A stretch of DNA of 64,000 bases from Sphingomonas taxi (lineage in GTDB: Bacteria; Pseudomonadota; Alphaproteobacteria; Sphingomonadales; Sphingomonadaceae): contig QFQI01000007.1 of NCBI GenBank assembly GCA_003243195.1, positions 62,001-126,000 of the forward strand, read 5' to 3'. This document shows, piece after piece, positions 24,937 through 33,932 of the stretch. Below the pieces are notes generated by a model. The model saw only the letters and a list, made by a program, of their open reading frames with translations, had not been told where the DNA came from and made no database searches. How positions within the stretch are numbered: position 1 is the stretch's first letter; each line of letters starts with the position of its first letter. A program made the translations under genes and the position numbers.

Positions 24937-26520
24937 TCATGGCCGGAAGATCAGCCCTTCATTGGCGTAGAGCATTCCGGGTTCGGGGTCGCCATCCAGC
25001 GTCGATGCCAGCACATTGCCGGCCCAGTCGAAGGTGATGGCGCGCGCCGTCAGGTTCAGCGCCACCCGCAGCACCTCGCCGCCATAGCGCCGCTCATAGG
25101 CCAGCACGCCGTCGGGCGCCTCCAGCAGGCGGAAGTCGCCCACCGACAAGGTGGGGTGCGCGCGCCGCAAGGCCAGCAGCCGGCGGTAGAGCGCCAGCAT
25201 CGACGTGGGGTCGCCGGCCTGCGCCGCGACGTTGCGCACCGGCCAGTCCGGGTTGAGCGGCAGCCATGGCTCGGCGGTGCTGAAGCCGGCATGGGGCGAG
25301 GTGTCCCACGGCATCGGGGTGCGCGAGCGGTCGCGCCCGATGCCCAGCCCCGGCTGGCGCAATTCCTGCGGATCGCGGACCCGCTGCGGCGGGATATCGA
25401 CCTGCCCGATGCCCAGTTCGTCGCCCTGATAGAGCGTCGGCGTGCCGCGCAGCGTCAGCAGCAGCATCGCCGCGACGCGCGCCTGCGCCTCGCCGATGCG
25501 CGCGGCGATCCGCGGGGCGTCGTGGCTGCCGATCACCCAGTTCGGCCAGCCGTGCGGCGGCAGGCTCGCTTCATAGGCGGCGATCGTCGCGCGCAGCGTT
25601 GCGGCATCCCATGCATTTTCGATCAACTGGAAGTTGAACGGCAGATGGACCTGCGGGCGCTCGGGCGTGCCGTACCAGCGCGCATGGGCGTCGTTGGGCA
25701 GGAAGATCTCGCCGATCAGCACGCGTTCGCCATAGGAATCGGCCAGCGCGCGCATCTCGGCGGCGACGGCGTGCGCTTCCGGCTGGTCGGTGGAGTGGCG
25801 CTGGATCAGCCGGTCGCGTTCGGTGATGCCGGGGCGCCAATAGGGATTGGGCGGATTGTCAGGAAAGCCTTCCGCCTTCACGATGTGCCACAGTACGTCG
25901 ATGCGGAAACCATCGACACCGCGATCGAACCAGAAGCGCATCGCGTCCAGCATCGCGGCCTTCACCGCCGGGTTGCGCCAGTTGAGATCGGGTTGCTGGC
26001 GAAGGAAGGCGTGCAGGTAATATTGGCCAGTCGCGGCGTCCCATTCCCATGCCGAGCCGCCGAAATCGCTGATCCAGTTGTTGGGCGGCCCGCCGTCCGG
26101 TTTCGCGTCGCGCCAGATGTACCAGTCGCGCTTCGGATCGGTGCGGCTGGAGCGGCTTTGCACGAACCACGGATGCTGGTCCGAACTATGGTTGGGGACG
26201 AAATCGAGCAGCAGTTTCAGCCCGCGCACATGAACCGCGCCTAGCAGCCGGTCGAAGGCGGCGAGATCGCCGAACAGCGGGTCGATGCCGCAATAATCGG
26301 CGACGTCATAGCCATAGTCGGCCATCGGCGAGGGAAAAACCGGCGACAGCCAGATCGCGTCCACGCCGAGCGCGGCGACATGATCGAGCCGGCGTTCGAT
26401 CCCGGCGAGGTCGCCCACGCCGTCGCCGTCGCTGTCCTGAAACGAGCGCGGATAGATCTGGTAGACGGTGCCGCTTTCCCACCACGGGTGCGAGCGGCGA
26501 TCGTGTCGGTCGGTCGTCAT
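24937..26520 (-). CDS. GH13 alpha-glucosidase
   Basis: A 527-residue retaining alpha-glycosidase of family GH13. Conserved regions are DFVPNHSS (106-113), GFRIDVLWH with nucleophile Asp208, LIGEIFLP with acid/base Glu271, and IGSHDAPR with Asp334. The QIYPRSFQDSDGDGVGDLAG opening and overall length fit the oligo-1,6-glucosidase/alpha-glucosidase branch. There is no signal peptide, so it acts in the cytoplasm on imported oligosaccharides such as maltose or isomaltose. No sugar transporter is adjacent. Confidence 0.93.
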   Translation of the reverse strand: MTTDRHDRRSHPWWESGTVYQIYPRSFQDSDGDGVGDLAGIERRLDHVAALGVDAIWLSPVFPSPMADYGYDVADYCGIDPLFGDLAAFDRLLGAVHVRGLKLLLDFVPNHSSDQHPWFVQSRSSRTDPKRDWYIWRDAKPDGGPPNNWISDFGGSAWEWDAATGQYYLHAFLRQQPDLNWRNPAVKAAMLDAMRFWFDRGVDGFRIDVLWHIVKAEGFPDNPPNPYWRPGITERDRLIQRHSTDQPEAHAVAAEMRALADSYGERVLIGEIFLPNDAHARWYGTPERPQVHLPFNFQLIENAWDAATLRATIAAYEASLPPHGWPNWVIGSHDAPRIAARIGEAQARVAAMLLLTLRGTPTLYQGDELGIGQVDIPPQRVRDPQELRQPGLGIGRDRSRTPMPWDTSPHAGFSTAEPWLPLNPDWPVRNVAAQAGDPTSMLALYRRLLALRRAHPTLSVGDFRLLEAPDGVLAYERRYGGEVLRVALNLTARAITFDWAGNVLASTLDGDPEPGMLYANEGLIFRP

Positions 26521-26761
26521 CGGCGGGATAACCGCGGGCGGCGTGAGACGATCCGTCGCGTCCTTCGTCCTTCCCGCCCGACGGCGCGCGCATCACCGCG
26601 GCCGGCAACATTTCGTCACCCGTCGTGGAGGAACAAAGCAGCCGCATCGGCTCTTTCCGTCTTACTGCGGCAAGGGGGCGGCGATTTTCGGTTCGGGGCG
26701 GCAATCGGCATTCACGACATTCGGAACGGAGGCCGCATGGCTGGCCGGGCTGACCGGCTGG

Positions 26762-27598
26762 ATGGTGCTGGGCGCGGTGGTGATCGCGGCGGCGGTGGCG
26801 GCGCTGATGGTCGTCGCCAGCCGCTCACGCGAGGGGGCGCTGACCCACAAACAGGGCATGCGGCTGGTGCTCTGGGCCGGGGGCGTGGTGCCGACGGTGG
26901 TGCTGCTGACGTTGCTCGTCTCCACCCTTCCGGCGATGCGGCCGATCCGGTCCGCCCCCGACGACCTGCGCGTGCGCGTCACCGGCGAGCAATTCTGGTG
27001 GCGGGTGCGTTACGAGCCGCCCGGCCAGCCGCGCCTCGACGCCGCCAACGAGCTGCGCATCCCCGTCGGGCGCAACGTCGAACTGCTGCTGGACGCGGGC
27101 GACGTGCTGCACAGTTTCTGGGTGCCGGGTCTGGCGGGCAAGATGGACATGGTGCCCGGCCGCACCAACCGGCTGGTGGTGCACGCGACCCGCGCTGGGC
27201 GCTTTCGCGGGCAATGCGCGGAATTCTGCGGATTGAGCCACGCGTTGATGGCGTTCGACGTGGTGGCGATGGAGCCGGCGGCGTTCGATGCGTGGCTGGC
27301 CGCGCAGCGCGCGCCGGTGCGCGGCGGCGGTGACGGTGCACGGCTGTTCGCCGCGCATGGCTGCGGCGGTTGCCATCAGGTGCGCGGGGTGACCGATGGA
27401 ACGATCGGGCCGGACCTGACGCATCTGGGCGCGCGCCAGACGCTGGCGGCGGGGATGCAGCCGCTGACCACCGCGCATCTGATGCGCTTCATCCGGCACG
27501 CGCCCGACGTGAAGCCGGGCGCGCGGATGCCCGCCTATCCCCGGATGACGGACAAGGACGCCGCGACGATCGCGCGCTGGCTGGAGCAATTGCCATGA
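26762..27598 (+). CDS. coxB: caa3-type cytochrome c oxidase subunit II with fused cytochrome c
   Basis: Receives electrons through a CuA centre and a tethered haem c. Two membrane helices (about 1-20 and 33-56) anchor a cupredoxin domain whose CuA ligands are all present: His117, Cys152, Cys156, His160 and Met163 (GQCAEFCGLSHALM). A cytochrome c domain follows with CGGCH (201-205) and an axial Met near 256 (ARMPAYP). This architecture defines caa3 oxidases. The start is uncertain: I list the first in-frame ATG, but a CTG at 26741 has GGAGG eight bases before it, while the ATG at 26737 is out of frame. The 220-base gap upstream holds no other gene. The stop overlaps the next start (ATGA). Confidence 0.93.
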   Translation: MVLGAVVIAAAVAALMVVASRSREGALTHKQGMRLVLWAGGVVPTVVLLTLLVSTLPAMRPIRSAPDDLRVRVTGEQFWWRVRYEPPGQPRLDAANELRIPVGRNVELLLDAGDVLHSFWVPGLAGKMDMVPGRTNRLVVHATRAGRFRGQCAEFCGLSHALMAFDVVAMEPAAFDAWLAAQRAPVRGGGDGARLFAAHGCGGCHQVRGVTDGTIGPDLTHLGARQTLAAGMQPLTTAHLMRFIRHAPDVKPGARMPAYPRMTDKDAATIARWLEQLP

Positions 27599-30120
27599 GC
27601 CTCCACGCGCAGGACGATCCCGCGCTGCGTGCCGCGCAGGAGGAACGGCTGCGCGCGGTGTGGAAGCCGCCGCAGGGGTGGTTCTTCCGCTGGACCGACA
27701 CCAACAACAATCAGGTCGGGGTCTGGTATACGCTGACCGCCTTCGGGTTCATGCTGTTCGCGGGCGTGCTGGCGCTCATCATGCGCGCGCAACTGGCGCA
27801 ACCCGGCAACGATCTCGTCACCCCGTCGACCTTCAACCAGCTGTTCACGCTGCACGGGTCGATGATGATGTTCCTGTTCGCGGTGCCGATGTTCGAGGCG
27901 GTGTCGATCATCCTGCTGCCGCAATTGCTCGGCGCGCGCGACCTGCCGTTCCCGCGCCTGAGCGCGTTCGGTTACTGGAGCTTCCTGATCGGCGGAGTGT
28001 TCGTCTCCGGCTCGATCTTCTTCGATGTGGCGCCCGATGGCGGGTGGTTCATGTATCCCCCGTTCACGACCCGCACCGACCTGTCGGGGCTGGGCGCGGA
28101 CATCTGGATGCTGGGGCTGTCCTTCATAGAGGTGTCGTCGGTGGCGGCGGCGGTGGAGCTGATCGTCGGCGTGCTGAAATGCCGTCCGCCGGGGATGCGG
28201 CTGAACCTGATGCCGCTCTACGCCTGGTACATCCTGGTCGTGGCGGTGATGATCCTGTTCGCCTTCCCGCCGCTGATCGCGGGCGACGTGCTGTTCGAAC
28301 TGGAGCGGCTGCTCGGCTGGCCGTTCTTCGACGCCGCGAAGGGCGGCGATCCGATCCTGTGGCAGCATCTGTTCTGGATCTTCGGCCATCCGGAGGTCTA
28401 CATCGTCTTCCTGCCGTCGATCGCGCTGTTCGCGATGATCGTGCCGACCTTCGCGCGGCGGCATCTGCTCGGCTATCCGTGGATCGTGCTGGCGGCGGTG
28501 GGAACGGCGTTCCTCAGCTTCGGGCTGTGGGTGCACCATATGTTCACCACGGGCCTGCCCAAGATCAGCCTGGCGTTCTTCTCCGCCGCGTCGGAGGCGG
28601 TGGCGATCCCGACCGGGATCCAGATCTTTGCGTTCATCGCGACGATGTGGGCGGGCCGGGTCGTCTGGTCGACGCCGCTGCTGTACGTCACCGGCTCGAT
28701 CGCGATCTTCGTGATCGGCGGGCTGACCGGCGTGATGGTGGCGATCGCGCCGTTCGACTGGCAGGCGCACGACACCTATTTCATCGTCGCGCACCTGCAT
28801 TACGTGCTGATCGGCGGCACGCTGATCCCGTTGTTCGGCGGACTTTATTATTACTGGCCGCTGATTACAGGCAAGAAGCTGTCCGACCGGCTCGGGCGCA
28901 TCGCCTTCTGGCTGCTGTTCGGCGGCGCGAACCTGACGTTCTTCCCGATGCATTTCTCCGGACTGCTGGGGATGCCGCGCCGCGTGTTCACCTACCCCGA
29001 GGAACTCGGGATCGGCGGGCTGAACCTGGCCTCCACGATCGGCTCCTACGTGTTCGCCGCCGGCGTGGCGATCGTGTGCGTCGACCTCATGCTCAGCCCG
29101 CGGCGCGAGAAGTCGCCGCGCAATCCGTGGAACGCCGGCACGCTGGAATGGCTGGCGCACCCGGATGACGAGGATTGGGGCGTCCGTTCGGTCCCGCTGA
29201 TCGAGAGCCGCTATCCGATCTGGGACCAGAAGGATTTTGTCGCCAAGGTCGACGAGGGCCGCTTCTTCCTGCCCGATGCCGAGGAAGGGCGGCGCGAGAC
29301 GATCGTGACCAGCGTGCTCGACGCGCGCCCGCTGCAGGTGGTGCGACTGGGCGGGCCGAGCATCAAGCCGATGCTGACCGCGATCGCGCTGGGCAGCGTG
29401 TTCATCCTGACGACCTATCATTTCTACTGGGCGGCGCTGGTCGGGGTGGTGGCGACGCTGTTCATGGTGCTGCTGTGGCTGTGGACCGGCACCGCGGAGA
29501 TCCCGGAAAAGGACTGCAAGCCGATCGGGCACGGAATCGAGCTGCCGCTCTATATCTCCGGCGCGTCGGCGAGCGGGTGGTGGGCGATGTTCATCACGAT
29601 GCTGGCGGATGCGACCGCCTTTTCCGGGCTGGTGTTCGGCTATTATTTCTTCTGGACGCGGCACCCGGATTTCCCGCCGTCGGGACCGGGGATGGACGGG
29701 CCGGGCGCGTTCTGGCCGATGGTTGCGCTGGCGGTGTCGCTGGCCGGATGGGCGATGACGGTGGCGGCGCGCGAGACGAACCGGCGCGGCCATGTCGGCG
29801 CGGCGCGCGGATTGCTGGCCGCGGGCGCGCTGGCGTCGCTGGCGGCGATCGGCGCCGGGCTGGCGGGGCCATGGACCAGCGGGCTCGCGCCCACGCTGCA
29901 CGTCTATCCCGCGATCGTGTGGACGCTGGTGATCTGGACCACCGCGCATTCGGGTGTCGGGGCGATCATGCAATCGTACACGCTGGCGCGCAGCATCGCG
30001 GGGCGGATGACGCCGCGTTACGACGCCGACGTGCGCAACATCACCGTCTACCAGCATTTCATGGCGCTGACCGCGATCGTCACCTATGCGACGATCGGCC
30101 TGTTCCCGGGGGCGGCATGA
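27595..30120 (+). CDS. Cytochrome c oxidase subunit I+III fusion
   Basis: An 841-residue fused CtaD-CtaE protein, common in caa3 oxidases. The subunit I part (1 to about 560) holds haem a ligands His87 and His402, haem a3 ligand His400 (VAHLHYV), and CuB ligands His265, His314 and His315. WIFGHPEVYI carries the cross-linked Tyr269 and D-channel Glu267, so it is an A1-type proton pump. The remaining part is subunit III, with YISGASASGWWAMF, LVFGYYFFWTRHPDFPPSGP and repeated membrane helices. It overlaps coxB and the next gene by four bases each, so translation of the cluster is coupled. Confidence 0.96.
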   Translation: MSLHAQDDPALRAAQEERLRAVWKPPQGWFFRWTDTNNNQVGVWYTLTAFGFMLFAGVLALIMRAQLAQPGNDLVTPSTFNQLFTLHGSMMMFLFAVPMFEAVSIILLPQLLGARDLPFPRLSAFGYWSFLIGGVFVSGSIFFDVAPDGGWFMYPPFTTRTDLSGLGADIWMLGLSFIEVSSVAAAVELIVGVLKCRPPGMRLNLMPLYAWYILVVAVMILFAFPPLIAGDVLFELERLLGWPFFDAAKGGDPILWQHLFWIFGHPEVYIVFLPSIALFAMIVPTFARRHLLGYPWIVLAAVGTAFLSFGLWVHHMFTTGLPKISLAFFSAASEAVAIPTGIQIFAFIATMWAGRVVWSTPLLYVTGSIAIFVIGGLTGVMVAIAPFDWQAHDTYFIVAHLHYVLIGGTLIPLFGGLYYYWPLITGKKLSDRLGRIAFWLLFGGANLTFFPMHFSGLLGMPRRVFTYPEELGIGGLNLASTIGSYVFAAGVAIVCVDLMLSPRREKSPRNPWNAGTLEWLAHPDDEDWGVRSVPLIESRYPIWDQKDFVAKVDEGRFFLPDAEEGRRETIVTSVLDARPLQVVRLGGPSIKPMLTAIALGSVFILTTYHFYWAALVGVVATLFMVLLWLWTGTAEIPEKDCKPIGHGIELPLYISGASASGWWAMFITMLADATAFSGLVFGYYFFWTRHPDFPPSGPGMDGPGAFWPMVALAVSLAGWAMTVAARETNRRGHVGAARGLLAAGALASLAAIGAGLAGPWTSGLAPTLHVYPAIVWTLVIWTTAHSGVGAIMQSYTLARSIAGRMTPRYDADVRNITVYQHFMALTAIVTYATIGLFPGAA

Positions 30121-30524
30121 AACCGGAAGCCCCGCGCGAGGAAGGACGGCGCAGCTTCCGCGCGCGCGTCCGTGACCTGCGGGTCACCTTGTGGACGCTG
30201 ATCGTGCCGCCGGGCGTGTGGGCGGTGCATTTCCTGTTCTGCTACCTGTGGGTCGCGGTCAGTTGCGCCAAGTGGGGAGCGTTTCCGCGCTTCACCACCG
30301 CCTTCACGATCGGCACGCTGGTGGCGCTGGGGATCATCGTGGCATCGGGGTGGATCGCCTGGGTGCAGGCGCGCACGCCGGGCGATCCGGCGCCGCATGA
30401 CGAGGGCACCGACATCGACCGCCTGCGCTTCCTGGCGAAATCGACGCTGCTGCTGAGCGGGCTGAGCTTCGTCGCGGTGGTGTTCACCGCGATGCCCGCG
30501 CTGTTGCTGACGGATTGCCGGTGA
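30117..30524 (+). CDS. Uncharacterised membrane protein of the caa3 cluster
   Basis: I do not recognise a named family. The 135-residue protein has a basic N-terminus (1-24) and three hydrophobic segments (about 27-52, 62-86, 110-130). The first helix contains PPGVWAVHFLFCYLWVAVSC, with His, Tyr and two Cys that could bind metal or haem, and the last ends in a C-terminal LTDCR. It overlaps both neighbours by four bases, so it is made together with the oxidase. A small structural subunit (a subunit IV analogue) or a copper or haem delivery factor would fit; this is inference. Confidence 0.75.
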   Translation: MKPEAPREEGRRSFRARVRDLRVTLWTLIVPPGVWAVHFLFCYLWVAVSCAKWGAFPRFTTAFTIGTLVALGIIVASGWIAWVQARTPGDPAPHDEGTDIDRLRFLAKSTLLLSGLSFVAVVFTAMPALLLTDCR

Positions 30525-31084
30525 TCGCGGGGGTGCTGCTCGCGCTCGCCGCCACCGCGCTGGGTGTGGCGGGCCTTGGCATGACCGGGCATATGGCCGC
30601 GCATATGGGCGCCGTGGCGGTCGCCGCGCCGGTGCTGGCGTGGGGCTGGCGCCGGCGACGCTGGTCGAACGCCAGCGTGGGGGCGCCGCTTGCGTGGGCG
30701 ACCGTCGAGTTCGTCGTGGTGTGGGCATGGCACGCCCCGGCGTTGCGCGCGCTTGTCGACGCGCAGGTCGCGGTCGCATTGGTGGAGCAGGCGATGTTCC
30801 TCGCGGTCGGTGTCGGGCTGTGGCGCGCGGCGCTGGCGCAACCGGCGGCGGGGGTGGCGGCGTTGCTGCTGACCTCCATGCACATGACGTTGCTGGGCGC
30901 GCTGATCGGGCTGGCGCCGCGACCGCTGTACGCGATGATGGCGATGCATCCCGCACCGGGGCTGGACGCGCTGGCCGATCAGCAACTGGGCGGCGTGGTG
31001 ATGCTGGTCGTGGGCGGCGCCAGCTACTGCCTGGGCGGATTGTGGATGCTCGGCATGCTGTTGAGGGAGCGCGCACCGGCATGA
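30521..31084 (+). CDS. ctaG: Cytochrome c oxidase assembly protein, CtaG/caa3 type
   Basis: A 187-residue polytopic membrane protein of the caa3 CtaG family (unrelated to the Cox11-type CtaG), needed for active caa3 oxidase in Bacillus and probably concerned with CuB assembly. Seen are GHMAAHMGAVAVAAPVLAWG, EFVVVWAWHAPALRA, EQAMFLAVGVGLW and SMHMTLLGALIG, with the conserved His residues. It is somewhat short for the family. The GTG start overlaps the preceding stop (GTGA); an in-frame TTG lies two codons earlier. Confidence 0.87.
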   Translation: MIAGVLLALAATALGVAGLGMTGHMAAHMGAVAVAAPVLAWGWRRRRWSNASVGAPLAWATVEFVVVWAWHAPALRALVDAQVAVALVEQAMFLAVGVGLWRAALAQPAAGVAALLLTSMHMTLLGALIGLAPRPLYAMMAMHPAPGLDALADQQLGGVVMLVVGGASYCLGGLWMLGMLLRERAPA

Positions 31085-32151
31085 CGATCCGGCTGACATG
31101 GAAGCGCGTCGTGGCGACGCTGGTCGCGCTGGCGGCGGCGGGACTGATCTTCGCCTGGTCGGGGGTGTTCAACATCGCCGCATCGTCCGGGCACTGGGCG
31201 GTCACCGACTGGTTCCTGCACTGGACGATGCGCAATTCGGTGAAGACGCACAGCTATTTCGATGCGCCCAAGGAGGTGATCGCCCGCGACGGCGAGCTGG
31301 TGAGCGCGGCGGGGCATTTCGCCGCCGCCTGCGCCAGTTGCCACGGCGCACCGGGGCAGCGCCCCTCGCCGGTGATGCAGCGTGCCACCCCGCATGCGCC
31401 CGATCTGGCGGTGAATGCGCGCCAGTGGAGCGACCGGCAGTTGTTCTACATCCTGCGCCACGGCGTGAAATTCACCGGCATGCCGGCGTGGGGCGCGCCG
31501 GGCCGCGATGACGAGATCCGGCGGATGGTGGCGTTCGTGCGCCGCCTGCCGGGCATGTCCGCCGCGCAGTATCGCGCGCTGAGCGGGCAGGCGCGCGGGG
31601 CCGGCACCACCGACGTCCGTGCGCTGGATACGGGCGGCGGCGGCGTGCTGGCGGGCTGTGTCGCGTGCCATGGCGATGACGGGCGCGGGCGGGGGCAGGG
31701 CGATATCCCGATCCTCGGCGGGCAGCGGCCCGACTATCTGGAGGCGGCGCTGGCGGCCTATGCCGACGGGCGCCGGCACAGCGCGGTGATGGGCAATGCC
31801 GCCGCGACGCTGACGCCGGCGCAGCGCGGCGCGCTGGCGGCGCATTTCGCGGCGATGCCGGGGTTGCCGGGTCGCCCGGCCGGCGACGGGCGCGCGCGGA
31901 CGATCGTCGAACGCGGGCTGCCGGCGCGGCAATTGCCGGCGTGCGCGAGTTGCCATGCCCCCGGCAAGCCGCAGCCGGTGCTCGCCGGCCAGCACGCCAG
32001 CTACATCGCCGCGCGGCTGCGCGCGTGGAAGGGCGACGGGAAGGAGATCGACGCGCGCCTGCCACAGAATGTCATGCCGGTGATCGCGCGCCGCATCCCG
32101 GAGGAGATGATCGACCCGCTCGCCCGCTATCTGGCCGGCGAGGGGCGCTGA
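31081..32151 (+). CDS. Membrane-anchored cytochrome c with three haem-binding motifs
   Basis: A 356-residue periplasmic protein held by an N-terminal membrane helix (8-30). It has three CxxCH sites: CASCH (84-88), CVACH (193-197) and CASCH (288-292), so three c-type domains in series, each with candidate distal Met residues (FTGMPAWG in the first, HSAVMGNA in the second, NVMPVIA in the third). The last two domains resemble the diheme cytochrome c4/c553 arrangement. It probably carries electrons to the caa3 oxidase encoded just upstream, with which its start overlaps by four bases (ATGA). Confidence 0.9.
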   Translation: MTIRLTWKRVVATLVALAAAGLIFAWSGVFNIAASSGHWAVTDWFLHWTMRNSVKTHSYFDAPKEVIARDGELVSAAGHFAAACASCHGAPGQRPSPVMQRATPHAPDLAVNARQWSDRQLFYILRHGVKFTGMPAWGAPGRDDEIRRMVAFVRRLPGMSAAQYRALSGQARGAGTTDVRALDTGGGGVLAGCVACHGDDGRGRGQGDIPILGGQRPDYLEAALAAYADGRRHSAVMGNAAATLTPAQRGALAAHFAAMPGLPGRPAGDGRARTIVERGLPARQLPACASCHAPGKPQPVLAGQHASYIAARLRAWKGDGKEIDARLPQNVMPVIARRIPEEMIDPLARYLAGEGR

Positions 32152-32154
32152 GCG

Positions 32155-32174
32155 GCGGTTCGCGGCGGAACCGC
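32155..32174 (+). terminator. Possible hairpin ending the caa3 operon
   Basis: GCGGTTC and GAACCGC pair over 7 bp with a 6-base loop a few bases after the cytochrome c stop. No T-tract follows, so a rho-independent role is doubtful. The rest of the gap to the kinase gene shows only its AAGGAGG ribosome binding site. Confidence 0.35.
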
Positions 32175-32308
32175 GGACCGGCGCCGCCGCGCACACGGCT
32201 TGCATGCGCCGCGCGGCGCGCCATGTTGCGCGGATCGCATCATGGGAGTCGCGCGGCGGGCACGGCAGCGTTCCGTAGCGACACCGGCCCTGCGGCAAGG
32301 AGGCGGCG

Positions 32309-33865
32309 ATGAAGGCGGAGTTCCATGACGAAACCGACCTTCTCGCCACGCTGGCGCGCAAGAATGCGGTGTTGCAGGGCATCAACCGCATCTTCCACGA
32401 GGCGTTGGCGGCGTCGTCGGAGGAGGCGCTGGGGCGCCTGTGCCTGGCGGTGGCCGAGGATCTGACCGGCGCGTCGTTCGGCTTCATGGGCGAGTTGAAC
32501 GCGGCGGGCGACCGGCTGAACGACCTGGCGGTCAGCGACCGCGGCCGGGCGGCCTTCGCCGCCACCTGGCCGGACGGGGCGCCGGATGCCGCGCCCACCG
32601 ACATGGTCGTCCACGGCCTGTATGGCCGTACGCTGCGCGACGATTGCAGCGTCATCGTCAACGATCCCGCGACGCACCCAGACCGGATCGGGACACCCGC
32701 CGGCCATCCGGGGCTGGACAGCTTCATGGGGGTGCCGCTGCATCGCGACGGCAGGCTGATCGGGATGATCGGCCTGGGCAATCGGCCCGGCGGGTTCCGC
32801 GAGGTCGACCGGCTGGCGGTGGAGGAGCTGGCGCCGGCGGTCGTGCAGGCGCTGTTCGGCCGCCGCGCCGAGATCGCGTTGCGCGAAAGCGAGGACATCC
32901 GCCGCATGAGCATGGAGTTGATGCCGGCGATGCTGTGGCACACCGACGCGAACGGCGGCGCGCCGGTGTCCAACGGCCAGTGGAGCGAACTGACCGGGCA
33001 GAGCGCGGCCGACATGGCGGAGGGCGGATGGGCGGCGGCGCTGCACCCCGATGATGCGGAGGCGACGCTCGCCGCGTTTCGCCACGCCGTCGCCACCGGC
33101 GAACCGCTGGAGCGGCAGTTGCGCATCCGCTGTCGCGACGGCGACAGCCGCTGGTTCCTGGCGCGGCAGGTGCCGCTGCGCGACGAGCACGGCACGGTGA
33201 CACGCTGGTTCGGCGCGGCCACCGACATCCATGAACTGCATCTGCTGGAGGAACGGCAGCGGCGCTTGCTCGCCGAGTTGCAGCACCGCGTCCGCAGCAT
33301 CCTGACGGCGGTGCGATTGGTGTTCGCGCACACCGTGGAGGCGGGCGGCGCGCTGGAGGATATCACCGATCATTTCCGCGGACGCCTGGACGCGCTGGCG
33401 CGCACCCAGGCGGTGGTGACACGGACCGCGAACGGGCATGTCGATCTCGAAAACCTGATCCGGGACGAACTGCTGAGCGTCGGCGTGCTGGACGGGGAGG
33501 CGGTGACGATCACCGGCCCCGACGTGTCGTTGCCCCCCGCCGCCGCCGAGGCGCTGGGGCTGGCGATCCACGAACTGGCGACCAACGCGGTGAAATATGG
33601 CGCGCTGCGCACGCCCGGTGCGTCGCTCGCGATCAACTGGACGACTGATCTGGATTGTGGAGCGGCCGTGCGACTTCACCTTATCTGGTGGGAACAGGGG
33701 GTGCCAGCGGTGTCGGTCTCTCCGAATCGTCACGGATTCGGGAGTCAGCTGATCCGGGACGCGCTGCCGCATCGGCTCGGGGCAGAGACCAGGCTGACGT
33801 TTCAGGGCGGCGGTGTTCACTGCACCATCATGCTGCCACTTGCCGGGGAGGGGATGGGCCGCTGA
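32309..33865 (+). CDS. HWE-family sensor histidine kinase with GAF and PAS domains
   Basis: A 518-residue soluble kinase. Residues 20-195 form a GAF domain (FGFMGELNAAGDRL, SFMGVPLHRDGRLIGMIGL) and residues 200-310 a PAS domain. The HWE kinase core follows: phospho-acceptor His326 in LLAELQHRVRSIL, AIHELATNAVKYGALRTP, the Trp-x-Glu pair in LIWWEQG, and HGFGSQLIRDALPHRLGAE. Alphaproteobacterial HWE/HisKA_2 kinases include light sensors and general-stress kinases; the GAF domain lacks an obvious bilin Cys motif, so the input is unknown. No response regulator is adjacent; a Crp-type gene follows after 67 bases. Confidence 0.9.
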   Translation: MKAEFHDETDLLATLARKNAVLQGINRIFHEALAASSEEALGRLCLAVAEDLTGASFGFMGELNAAGDRLNDLAVSDRGRAAFAATWPDGAPDAAPTDMVVHGLYGRTLRDDCSVIVNDPATHPDRIGTPAGHPGLDSFMGVPLHRDGRLIGMIGLGNRPGGFREVDRLAVEELAPAVVQALFGRRAEIALRESEDIRRMSMELMPAMLWHTDANGGAPVSNGQWSELTGQSAADMAEGGWAAALHPDDAEATLAAFRHAVATGEPLERQLRIRCRDGDSRWFLARQVPLRDEHGTVTRWFGAATDIHELHLLEERQRRLLAELQHRVRSILTAVRLVFAHTVEAGGALEDITDHFRGRLDALARTQAVVTRTANGHVDLENLIRDELLSVGVLDGEAVTITGPDVSLPPAAAEALGLAIHELATNAVKYGALRTPGASLAINWTTDLDCGAAVRLHLIWWEQGVPAVSVSPNRHGFGSQLIRDALPHRLGAETRLTFQGGGVHCTIMLPLAGEGMGR

Positions 33866-33932
33866 ACACGTCCTTCCCGATCCCCGGTGCCGATGAGCGC
33901 GGTGAACGCCTGTCCACGAAGGAGATCGCCTC

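Noticed and set aside
27535..30057. 840-codon open frame opposite the COX I-III fusion
   Set aside because: Mirror of a well-conserved oxidase gene, with Arg/His/Gln-rich low-complexity product.
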